64,000 nt of DNA from the NCBI RefSeq assembly GCF_014529535.1, contig NC_050738.1, positions 2,232,001 to 2,296,000 on the forward strand, given 5' to 3'. The notes beneath the pieces were generated by a model that worked only from the letters and a program-made list of their open reading frames with translations, was not told the origin of the DNA and ran no database searches. Below are positions 44,920 through 55,059 of this stretch, one piece after another. The position numbers were made by a program, and so were the translations under genes. The first letter of the stretch is position 1. Each line of letters begins with the position of its first letter. This DNA is from Bradysia coprophila (lineage: Eukaryota; Arthropoda; Insecta; Diptera; Sciaridae).

Positions 44920-45790
44920 CGCATCGTCTAATATTTAGTCACGTAAAAAGCGTTTTAACACGCCGAGCGATCCGGCCCATTGCCCCGGAGCGAAGCGGAG
45001 GGCCGCAATGCGAGCCGGGCGCCGGAACGGTGTCGTTAACTTAGGAGTTAATTTTTTTTCTCTCGCATCGTCTAATATTTAGTCACATAAAAAGCGTTTG
45101 AACCCGCCGAGCGATCCGGCCCATTGCCCCGGAGCGAAGCGAAGGGCCGCAATGCAAGCCGGGCGCCGGAACGTTGTCGGTAACTTAGGAGTTAATTTTT
45201 TTTCTCTCGCATCGTCTAATATTTAGTCACATAAAAAGCGTTTCAACCCGCCGAGCGATCCAGCCCATTGCCCCGGAGCGAAGCGGAGGGCCGCAATGCG
45301 AGCCGGGCACCGGAACGGTGTCGGTAACTTAGGAGTTAATTTTTTTTCCCTCGCATCGTCTAATATTTAGTCACATAAAAAGCGTTCCGGCCGCAATGCG
45401 AGCCGGGCGCCGGAACGGTGTCGGTAACTTAGGAGTTAATTTTTTTTCTCTCGCATCGTCTAATATTTAGTCACATAAAAAGCGTTTGAACCCGCCGAGC
45501 GATCCGGCCCATTGCCCCGGAGCGAAGCGGAGGGCCGCAATGCGAGCCGGGCGCCGGAACGGTGTCGGTAACTTAGGAGTTAATTTTTTTTCTCTCGCAT
45601 CGTCTAATATTTAGTCACATAAAAAGCGTTTGAACCCGCCGAGCGATCCGGCCCATTGCCCCGGAGCGAAGCGGAGGGCCGCAATGCGAGCCGGGCGCCG
45701 GAACGGTGTCGGTAACTTAGGAGTTATTTTTTTTCTCTCGCATCGTCTAATATTTAGTCACATAAAAAGCGTTTTAACACGCCGAGCGTG
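44920..45790. repeat. GC-rich tandem array, ~142-bp units
   Basis: Seven repeats of CGCATCGTCTAATATTTAGT, spaced about 142-145 bp with one shortened unit (about 100 bp, near 45352-45453). Each full unit holds CCCCGGAGCGAAGCGGAGGG, GCCGCAATGCGAGCCGGGCG, CCGGAACGGTGTCGGTAACT and a T-run. Copies are nearly identical, implying recent amplification or homogenisation. Confidence 0.92.
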
Positions 45791-46251
45791 GGCGCCCACG
45801 TAAGGCCAAGCATGCTCTGATTGTAGCGTAAGACTTTGTACAAAAAAGATTTTTCTTTCATTTTTAGTATTTTCTTTGTTTAATATTTTGATAAAAAAAA
45901 GATTCCGCCAGTAAACGGCAAAAAGTCGATTCATCTAAGACTGTTCTTGAATTTTTAGTATTTTCTAGGTTTTGTATCTTTCTTACAAACATAAGTTAAC
46001 TCGACTATTTAAAAAAATAAAATTTGTTTGTTTGATACCAGTTAAAATTTGCTTTGATTTGAGCTGGAGACACACAAACACACGACATCAGCATAATAAC
46101 TCTGCGTATATTATTGACAGTTCTGTCAATATTCTAAACACATGGGCACACAGGTCGCTGGAAAATATTTAGAAAATCATTAAGATGAGTACAAAGTTTC
46201 TGAAAAAAGTCTGAAAAATCGTCACTCTGAAAAATGTTTGGAAAATAGCGG

Positions 46252-46394
46252 CGCGCAAGTTTGAAACGCACGACAGAAAATTTTGGTTTGATATGGTTGG
46301 TGGTTAATTATTTGTTGAAATTCAATATTTTGTATCCCGGTCAAACAAATCATATCAAAACAAAATTTTCTGTCGTGCGTTTCAAACTTGCGCG
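46252..46394. mobile_element. Hairpin MITE ending CGCGCAAGTTTGAAACGCAC
   Basis: Inverted arms of about 45 bp (CGCGCAAGTTTGAAACGCAC, GACAGAAAATTTTG) are almost perfect and surround a ~50-bp loop. It sits inside the composite element at 43589-47075. Confidence 0.8.
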
Positions 46395-47075
46395 TTGTTA
46401 TTATTTAGACATTTTTACTCGCCTTTCCTGTAAAAAATACGATCGACAATGTGAGTCTGATAAGGTTGAAGTAAACGTAAATTATCTGTCGTTAATTTTA
46501 AAGTTTCGTGTTGCATTTTTCACACACTTCACGATACCTTGCCTATATTTTGTTAGTCGAAAAGTGATAAATTTGCCGATAAAACAATAATTCTGCTGAT
46601 GAAAATTTGTCGACGAAAAATAAATATGTCGTTGAAAAGCAATAAATTTGCTACTCAGGCAACAATAATTTTGTTACTCAGGCAACAATAAATTTGTTAG
46701 AAAAAATATTAAATTTGCAGAAAAAAAAGGATAATTTTGCAGAAAAAAAAGAATAAAATTACCTACAAAAAGATTAATTTTGCTGATAAAAACAATAATT
46801 TTGCAGATAAAAAGAATAATTTTGCTGGTAAAAGAATAAATTTGCTACCAAAAAAATAGATGCCATTTTAAAAATGAACAGTTTCAGTAAATTCGACAAT
46901 GCCCAACTTGACTTGCATTTTGGTAACAGACGCATTAGAGGGTTGTAGACGTATTAGGGTTCCGGGCTTATTAGGGCTACGGACGTATTATGGTTGCGGA
47001 CGAAATAGGATTACGGGTTGTACGGGGCTAAGTCGCAGCAAACGCTCCGACTGTTCTGATGCCTTGTTTTGAAAA

Positions 47076-48000
47076 TCTTTTGGTTCGTAATTTATAAATG
47101 AGTTACGGTATAAATTACGGAACGGTGCGCAGAACATGACAAATTTGATAAAATTATCAAGGAAAGTGAGTCAATCTAAAAACATATCCTTTTAAAAATT
47201 ATTTATTTTGCATGATGTCATTCAAGTTTCCTATAGAAACGACAAAATTCAAAAATCGATGCAAAATACATATGTCCTTGCCGGATTGGATTTATATTGT
47301 AAAACGTGTGTTTATCACGACTTCAGTTGTTAGAAGACTGGACGAGACTTAAGATCACTGTTTAAAATTCAATTATAAACCCATTTTTTTGCTGGTTGCA
47401 CTTTGCAGCCTTTTTTTGCTTTTAATAAAGAAAATTTTTATTTAATTTAAAGATGAGTGGGTATTTTAGTTCCGTTAAAAAACTGTTTATTAAAGTAAGT
47501 TTAAGAAGAAATATCAAATTCATCATATGTAAATAAAAAATCAAATATATTTCATTGACATAAAGTTAGGACAACCATGCTGTTTTCGGCCAGTGAATTT
47601 GCCAGGTCACCTTACAGACCTAGCTCAATTCACACTAAAAATTAAAAGTACTGCGCACATGCATATTTCGGCAATTTCATATTTTCTGAATCGTAATGTG
47701 AAATAATTAACCCAAAATAATCATGTTTCGGACTCCGCAAGTTCATTCAAAAAACGTGTTTTTTTTTAGCTGTTGTTGATAATGCTGACACTCAGAGCCG
47801 TCGTTTCTAACAAGCCCATTCTGTATAATATGTCCGAATTTTAAACAATATTCCGAAAGGAAATGACAAAGGAAATTTATTGCGGCATTACATAGTATAA
47901 GTTAAAAATAGTTAAAAATTTAAATGAAGATTTCTTAAAACAGGCAATAACTAGAGTAGGTCAACGTTGAAAATAAATGCATTACTGACGACGTGTGTAA
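47076..48000. other. Intergenic, no gene seen
   Basis: AT-rich; nothing recognised. Confidence 0.4.
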
Positions 48001-48597
48001 CTAGCAAGCAAAGTTTTCTTTAAATTTGGTATACGATATCGACTGTCCTCAACCACTTGAATAACGCTGTGCTTTTTGAACTCGTTCAATGTTAACGTCC
48101 CATTATAGTCAGTCATAACTTTCAGGGCGCGTTCTGCTGTGTCGCTAACGACTTTTAAGGAATTTCTTTGGCGCGTTGGTATTCTGTTAACAGCTGTCCA
48201 CTTCGTTTAGGAACATAAAATCGATGTTGATTTGTAAGCTTTTTAGAATTGTCATCGATGATGGACCCACCAAGTCGTAAAGTTCTTTGTTAAAAATCTT
48301 TTTGTTGAAATTCAACTTAAGGTCTCTGTCAACCCATTGTCCGTTGTCCAAGCAATTCATTTTTGAAGACATGAGAGACTTAGTTTGATTTTGAACTTTG
48401 TTCGAGAATAATGAGAGTACCACCAGCTCAGACCCTAAATACCATAGATGGTCTTGAAATTTTTCGATGGCACAACGTGCGATTTTGGAATTGAATCGAG
48501 TATATCGATTCAACGATTTCAGCAATTCCCAATCATTTTTTGGCACATTGCTGGGAACACAGCACTGAATCCATGATTTGGTGTAAATCAGACACAC
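48001..48597 (-). pseudogene. Decayed fragment of a repeat-associated hypothetical protein
   Basis: The frame from 48597 to 48187 contains VPKNDWELLKSLNRY, AIEKFQDHLWYLGSELVVLS and LFSNKV, then a stop; a shifted frame downstream to 48001 contains LKVVSDTAERALKVM and IQVVEDSRYRIPNLKKTLL. Both parts resemble successive segments of a protein I recall as common in repeated, transposon-associated ORFs of insects and other invertebrates, whose biochemical role I do not know. The stop and frame change show it is broken. No terminal repeats assigned. Confidence 0.45.
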
Positions 48598-49229
48598 AAA
48601 TAGACAGCTGTCTGTTATCGAAATTGATCTGATCTCTGAACAAGAACTTTTTGAAGCAATAAATGATTTTTCCCATTAAACGCGCGTTGCTACAGCTATG
48701 TGGCAATTTAAATGTATAATTAGTCAGGAAACAGACAAAATTTTTATAATTTATGTAGATTCTTTACACAAAATAGAACAATTCTCCGTTTACAGAATTT
48801 CTTTTACGATAATTCAAATATATTTAAAATGTATTTTAATAATTTCGTACGACTTTCTTCTCAATATTTTTCAATATTCAAAAATACTGTCAGGAGACTG
48901 TCAGGAGGCTGTAAGTTTTTTAGAACAGTTTAGAAATTCCATTTACAAACAATAACAAAGGCACATCGGAGCCGTGTTATAACATTGCCGATTGTTGTAT
49001 AAATTTAATGTGAGTTTTGTGGATTTTCATTTCAACTTTCAAAATATAAAATTGTGTTTTTTTCATATGTTGCAGAAGAATTATTTTCTTAAAATAAGCC
49101 TTTTTGTCAAAATAAATTATAAAAAGTCGCTGTTTCCCGACTAATTGTCATGAAAATACATGAAATTGCTGTCAAACGGAAAATGAGCGAAAAGATACAA
49201 CCGCAGTTAAAAAGTGCACTAGCATATAT
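48598..49229. other. Intergenic, no gene seen
   Basis: AT-rich; the 85-codon frame at 48698-48955 is unconvincing. A TGTTTCCCGACTAATTGT segment near 49132 recurs at 42973 and 54963. Confidence 0.4.
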
Positions 49230-50480
49230 TTAGGAACAAAAAATCGGTCGTCACGAACTTGTTGTATTTATCAATACTGGCACATATGGCATTCGAATAT
49301 TCAAGTCAATTGGACGTGTTTTTCGGAGATTACAAAGCAGCTTTCGACAAACTGGTGATAAGATTGCTCATTATCAATCTAGCCAGATTCGATATTGGTG
49401 AAAAAACGGCAAGATGGGTGTGTCAATTTCTGACTGGTAGAACGAATTACGTGCGGATCGGTAACGTCAAATCCAGATTGTTTGAATCTCCATCAGGTGT
49501 TCCGCCTGGAAGTTCACTAGGACTGCTAATGTTCACCGTATTCATCAATGATTTAGTCGACGTAGTGGAATTCGCAACTACACTGTTGTTCGCTGATGAT
49601 ATCAAACTGGCCGCATGATGAAAAATGTCACGTATTCAGCGCCTACCGACACGATTCTTCATTCATTGAAGCCGAATACACGATGGGACGGCATATCGTT
49701 GAGAGAGTTGAAGAAGTCAACGACTTGGGCGTACTGACAAACAAAAGATTTCATCCTGGACAACACATAGAACAAATGACAATAAAATGTCGACAAATAG
49801 TGGGATGCATAAAACATTATTCCAATGGAAATTTCACCAAAGAAACACAGCGAATTGGCTTACGTAAGGTCAAGTCTGGAATTTGCGTCAAGTCTGGAAT
49901 CCAGCGGCACAGATTTATAGAGATGACATAGAATCAATACAAAAGCAATTCGTGATTTACCTGCTGGAGAAAAGAGCAAATGCAACATCATATCGATTGG
50001 CACCGTATGAAGATCGATGCAAACAACTGAAATTTCAAATTTTGGAGGTGCATCGAACAGTGGCTGATGCTGTACTAGCTTTTGATATATTGAAAGGAAA
50101 CATAACCGACGATCTGATTTCTTCAAAGTTTGTTTACAATGAAAGTTTCTTATAATTGCTTATAATTTTCGAACGTCTACGTTGCGGATTCTAGTCGAAC
50201 CGCGAAGATCTATAGTGAATACTTAGCGAATTAGCCAATTGATCGGTTGATAAGACTTATGAATGAACATAAACGACGGTGATAAAGTACAATGACAGGA
50301 GTGCGTTCAAAATGAGAATTTACGAAGAATTTGGTTTTTAGTTCTAGTTTTTATCAGTCGATTGTTTTAAAAATTCGACGAATTGCTCGAACTGTGATAT
50401 TGTAACGATGTGATTATTGTAAATTATTATTATTCAGCCAGTTTTTTGGCGGTGTCAATAAATTCATTCATTCATTATTT
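49230..50480 (+). mobile_element. Non-LTR retrotransposon, reverse-transcriptase-side fragment (decayed)
   Basis: First frame: KSVVTNLLYLSILA, DVFFGDYKAAFDKL (RT motif A), SGVPPGSSLG (motif B) and LLFADDIKL (motif C, FADD). It then stops and resumes shifted at KCHVFSAYRHDSS, VEEVNDLGVLTNKRFH and IVGCIKHYSN, and shifts again at VWNPAAQIYRDDIESIQKQF to a final FVYNESFL. Residues expected between FADD and KCHV are missing, so it is deleted and frame-shifted, hence inactive. The 3' end is CAATAAATTCATTCATTCAT. Belongs to the Jockey/CR1/R1-like group by motif style; clade not settled. Confidence 0.85.
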
Positions 50481-50863
50481 TCAAATGTTCACCTGTGTCT
50501 ACACAAAATTACCCTTGCACTATAAACGTAAGAATAAATTGAATAATTGAACTTTTTCGGACTGAAACATTTGTTGATTAAGTGGTTCTTAAAACAGTTT
50601 ATTTTGCTTTACTTGGGAAATATCGTGCATAATCGCAGGTGGTCCTTATTAATTAAAGGAGTGATTTCATTGTCAACTATTGAAATTACGTCAGGTGCAT
50701 TTGTTATATATATTGTGAGCATAACAGCACACTGCCACAAACTTTGTGGCACTAAGTAATTTTAAGCGTTAATGGGACGGTCCAACTGCACAGTAGCACA
50801 GTGTGGCACGCAATGTTATTAGGTGTGAGAAGAAAGCGTATACGGGGAAAGGTTTCAAAATTC
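50040..50863 (+). repeat. Duplicated non-LTR 3' end plus downstream flank (copy B)
   Basis: Counterpart of 38028-38867; here the sequence is continuous with the RT region upstream, so copy B is probably the source arrangement. Differences are a few substitutions and 1-bp indels. Confidence 0.7.
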
Positions 50864-51134
50864 ACCTATTAGCAAGGATTATTTGGGCAACTCCTATAAA
50901 CACTATTTGCCTGCATTTGTAAAGGCCTACATTTATTCGAACCGATTTTTCCTCATTCTAATAAATATCATGTCTTTTCAAGAACTACACACATCTTTTA
51001 TTCGGTGTTGAGGAAGCGTATGACTAGTATTATTATCGGGTCTATTACTTCCATCGATCGAAGTATTTTTAATCTGTTGATTTCAAATCTTGTACTTCAA
51101 TTTGTTTAACTACATTACCCAGACCTAGTCATTA
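50864..51134. other. Spacer, no gene seen
   Basis: Holds a TCTATTACTTCCATCG member of the dispersed repeat near 51040. Confidence 0.4.
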
Positions 51135-54100
51135 TTCCCTTGACTGAAAGTCAAGGGTCTTATGCCAGAAAATACCCTAAAATGTTAGTAACCATACAGT
51201 GTATGAAAAATTATCAAAACTTTAATTGTTTGAAATAATTTTTTTTTGTCACGACGATAACTTGAGTAATTCTTAACCGATTTGGATGATTTTTTTTTTA
51301 ATCGACGAGGAATCAAATTCCTGAGGTTAAGTTCGAAGATGAGCCATGTCGGGATAAGGTTCTGGAAACTATTCCAGAAAAACATGATTTTATTGATAAT
51401 TGTAATTGATAATACAGTGCTGATAATTGCTATTGTGATAATGATAATTTAATGTGTTGTGGTGATATTATATAAAATGTTATTAAAAACGTAGAAGAAT
51501 GGGATTTCTGAGGTTAAGTTCGAGGATGGGCAATGTATAAGGTTCTGGAAACTATTTCAGAAAAATAAGTATCTGATAATAATTGGTAATAATAATATTG
51601 TTCCCTTGACTGAAGTCAAGGGTCTTACGCCAGAAAATACCCTAAAATGTTGGTAACAGTTTACAGTACAGTGTATGAAAAATTATCAAAACCTTAATTG
51701 TTTGTAGCCATTTTTTTGTCATCACGATAACTTGAGTAATTCTTAACCGATTTTGATGATTTTTTTTAGAAGGTTGGCTATGCCGGCATATAAGGTTCTG
51801 GAAACTATTCCAGAAAACAGGATTTTACTCTGTTGATACTTGATAATACATGATATTATACCGCTGATAATTGATTTTGTGATAATTTATGATAATTTAA
51901 TGTGTTGTGGCGATATTGTATGAAATGTTATCAAAAACGTAATTGTTTGTAACCATTTTTTTGTCATGACGATAACTTGAGTAATAATTCTTAACCGATT
52001 TTAATAAAATTTCTTTTAATCGACGAGGAATGGAATTCCCGAGATTAAGGTCGGAAGCTATTCCATTTACTATGTTGATAATTGATAATTATTGGTAATT
52101 GATCATTGATGATTCCCTTCACTGAGAGAAGAAGATACGTCTGTTTTGAATGAAGTCGTTGTCGTTCCTGTTGTCAAAGTTCGGATTAACAGTTAATTGG
52201 AACAAACTTTTAGGACTGTCGTATGACTTTTAAGAAAACAAAATAATTTACCGCATTAACTTAAGTATGGTTGCCACTCAACAAAAAAGTACTCCTTGAG
52301 ATAGCGAACTGTCAAGTAAACAAAGCAAAAATTCATTTTTTGTGGTAAATGGTAAATGGAGAAATAAAAATGGTTACTACAGTGGTATTATTGATATTTA
52401 GGTATTTATCTTCGTTCTGGTTACTTCATTTTCGCATTAATGCCACAGCGAAGAATTCGCCTAATTTAAAATACAATGCACTACGGCAATTATTTTTTAT
52501 TTAATGCCACCACGACAAAGGCTGTTGGCGCAACCTTCTAATAATACAACCTTGGAAACCACAGCGGATCATACTGATACAGACAGAGTGTGAGTTGTGT
52601 GGATTGAGTGGAATTCATTGAAAACGTCAAATTCCTAACAAAAAAGACATTTGAAATCTTGGCGACTGTACCTGAAATTACATATACAGTGAGCATATAG
52701 TATTACAAACAAGCAATTCTAACATTAGACAACTCCGACGAGTGTGAAGTTTTCGGCCCGAGCGAAGCGAGGGTCGTAATTCACACGAGTTACGGTATCA
52801 TATTGCAATCTTAGACAGCTCGAACGAGTGAGAAGTTTGCGGCTAGGCCAAACCTAATATTAGACAACTCGTACGAGTGTGAAGTTTGCGGCCCGAGCGA
52901 AGCGAGGGTCGTAAATCACACGAGTTGCGGTATCGTATTGCAATTTATTTTAACTGATTTTTTCACCTCATATCAGATTAATCGTCTACAACGTGACAAA
53001 GAAGCGCATCCGATAAAGACACAATGAAATTCTATTGAGTTTTAAAGCCTTTTTCAGTGATCACATTTTCATTGAAAGAACGTTCGTGCCTAGTTTTCAA
53101 ATATACGTTGGCTCTCATCGCAATTTTACGAGTGTAAAAATCTTACCAAATGAAAATGACATTTGACACCGCCAAAATTAACTGCTTTATTTTTTTCTAT
53201 TACTCTGCTTGATACTTTGCCGCAAACTGCTCGCTCGTCCGAGCTGTCTAATATTGCAATACGATACCGCAACTCGTGTGAATTACGACCCTCGCTTCGC
53301 TCGGGCCGCAAACTTCACACTCGTCAGAGTTGTCTAATATTAGGTTTGGTCTAATCGCAAACTTCTCGCTTGTCCGAGCTGTCTAATATTGCAATACAAT
53401 ACCGAAACTCGTGTGAATTACGACCCTCGCTTCGCTCGGGCCGCAAACTTCACACTCGTCAGTTGTCTAATATTAGGTTTGGTCTAATCGCAAACTTCTC
53501 GCAAGGCCGAGCTGTCTAATATTGCAATATGATACCGCAACTCGTGTGAATTACGACCCTCGCTTCGCTCGGGCCGTAAGCTTCACACTCGTCGAAGTTG
53601 CCTAATGTTAGAATTGCTTGACTTTTGTAATACTATATACTCACTGTATAGATATATGCTGCTTGTTAATTATCAAATATAAAAATCAACCATCAATTAT
53701 CAAATACCAATAATCGAATATCAATGATATTGTTCATTTATTACATTGCATTTCTATTTTTTGGGGTAACTTCCGAAGCGTTGATCACACATAGCTTATC
53801 GTCGAACTTAACCTTCGAAATGTCAGATGTATAATTTTATGAACCAAAATTTTTCACTATTTTCTGCCAGTCAAGGGAATAAGACATTAAATTATCAATT
53901 GTCAACAGAGTAAAATCCTGTTTTTCTGGAATAGTTTCCAGATACTTTTAGGCCCACATGACCTATCTTCCAACTATCTTTGTGTGGTTACAATCATTTC
54001 AGTGAAGGGAATTATCAATTACCAATAATTATCAATTATCAATTATAAGCAGCGTAAAATGAATTTTTCTGGAATAGCTTTCAGATCCTTAGGCCCGACA

Positions 54101-54950
54101 TGGCCCATCTTTGAATTCCATTCCTCGTCGATTAAAACAAATTTTATTAAAATCGGTTAAGAATGACTCAAGTCATCTCAAGTCGTGACAAATAGATTAC
54201 AAACAATTACGTTTCTCATAACATTTCATAAAATGTCACAGCACATTAAATTATCAATATTAATTTTCAATTAACATGTATTATCAATTATCAACAGAGT
54301 AAAATCCTGTTTTTCTGGAATAGTTTCCAGAATCTTATCCCGATATGGCCCATCTTTGAAATTAACCTCTGGAATCCCATTCCTCGTCGATTAAAAAAAA
54401 ATCATAAAAATCGGTTATGAATTAATCAAGTTATCGTGATTACAAAAAAAATAGGTTACAAACAATTACGTTTTCCTTCACATTTCATACATTGTTAGGT
54501 TACAAACATTTTATGGTATTTTCTGGCGTAAGACCCTTGACTTTCAGCCAAGGGAACAATATTATTATTACCAATTATCAGTTATTACAGTTACATTTTA
54601 TATAATAATATCACCACAACACATTAAATTATCAAAATATCAATTATCAGCACTGTATTATCAATTACAATTATCAACAATTAAAATTATCAACAAAATC
54701 ATGTTTTTCTGGAATAGTTTCCAGAACCTTATCCCGACATGGCTCATCTTCGAACTTAACCTCAGGAATTTCATTCCTCATCGATTAAAAAAAAATCATC
54801 AAAATCGGTTAAGAATTACTCAAGTTATCGTCGTGACAAAAAAAAAATATTTCAAACATTTAAAGTTTTGATAATTTTTCATACACTGTATGGTTACTAA
54901 CATATTAGGGTATTTTCTGGCATAAGACCCTTGACTTTCAGTCAAGGGAA
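51135..54950. mobile_element. Large foldback element, 3.8 kb
   Basis: Outer ends TTCCCTTGACTGAAAGTCAA and the following GGGTCTTATGCCAG are inverted and nearly identical for more than 200 bp (51135 onward; 54950 backward). The terminus recurs inside each arm (51601; about 54555), giving nested units with ACTTGAGTAATTCTTAACCG and TTCTGGAAACTATTCCAGAA blocks. Further in, each arm carries GC-rich CCCGAGCGAAGCGAGGGTCG units (52735-52940 and 53215-53600), again inverted. The unpaired core (about 52945-53160) encodes nothing recognisable. No transposase. Confidence 0.8.
52690..53640. repeat. GC-rich inverted arrays at the core of the foldback
   Basis: Left units read ACAACTC(C/G)(G/T)ACGAGTGTGA then GCCCGAGCGAAGCGAGGGTC and CACACGAGTT(A/G)CGGTATC; right units are their complements, two and a half on each side, spaced about 130 bp. 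Words such as CACACTCGT and TCTAATATTAGGTTTGG alternate. Confidence 0.75.
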
Positions 54951-55059
54951 TAAAATTTTTGTCTGTTTCCCGACTAATTAGAGCGAAAAATTTTAAGGGA
55001 AAAGGATGTTTACATGGCTCCTCGTCTCCAACAAAGTTTTTTTTTAAATATAAATTAAG

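Larger units (their letters stand above)
43589..47075 (-). mobile_element. 3.5-kb composite repeat element with two tandem arrays
   Basis: Begins TTTTAGCCCCGTACGAAGTA (about 43592) and ends near 47075 with an inverted TTAGCCCCGTAC block followed by GTCGCAGCAAACGCTCCGAC and TGTTCTGATG. The same two termini bound the insertion at 62399-63256 in the second maf-S locus, so this is a mobile family in different lengths. Inside, in order: a (GTCC)n run, a 4-copy 144-bp array (43985-44575), degenerate CAGCAAAATTATT words (44660-44935), a GC-rich ~142-bp array (44920-45790), a hairpin (46252-46394), and degenerate AATAATTTTGCAGA words in inverse orientation (46560-46860). No protein is encoded. Confidence 0.7.

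Noticed and set aside
44920-45790. CRISPR-like array
   Set aside because: Tandem units of ~142 bp without unique spacers, in a eukaryotic transposon-rich region.
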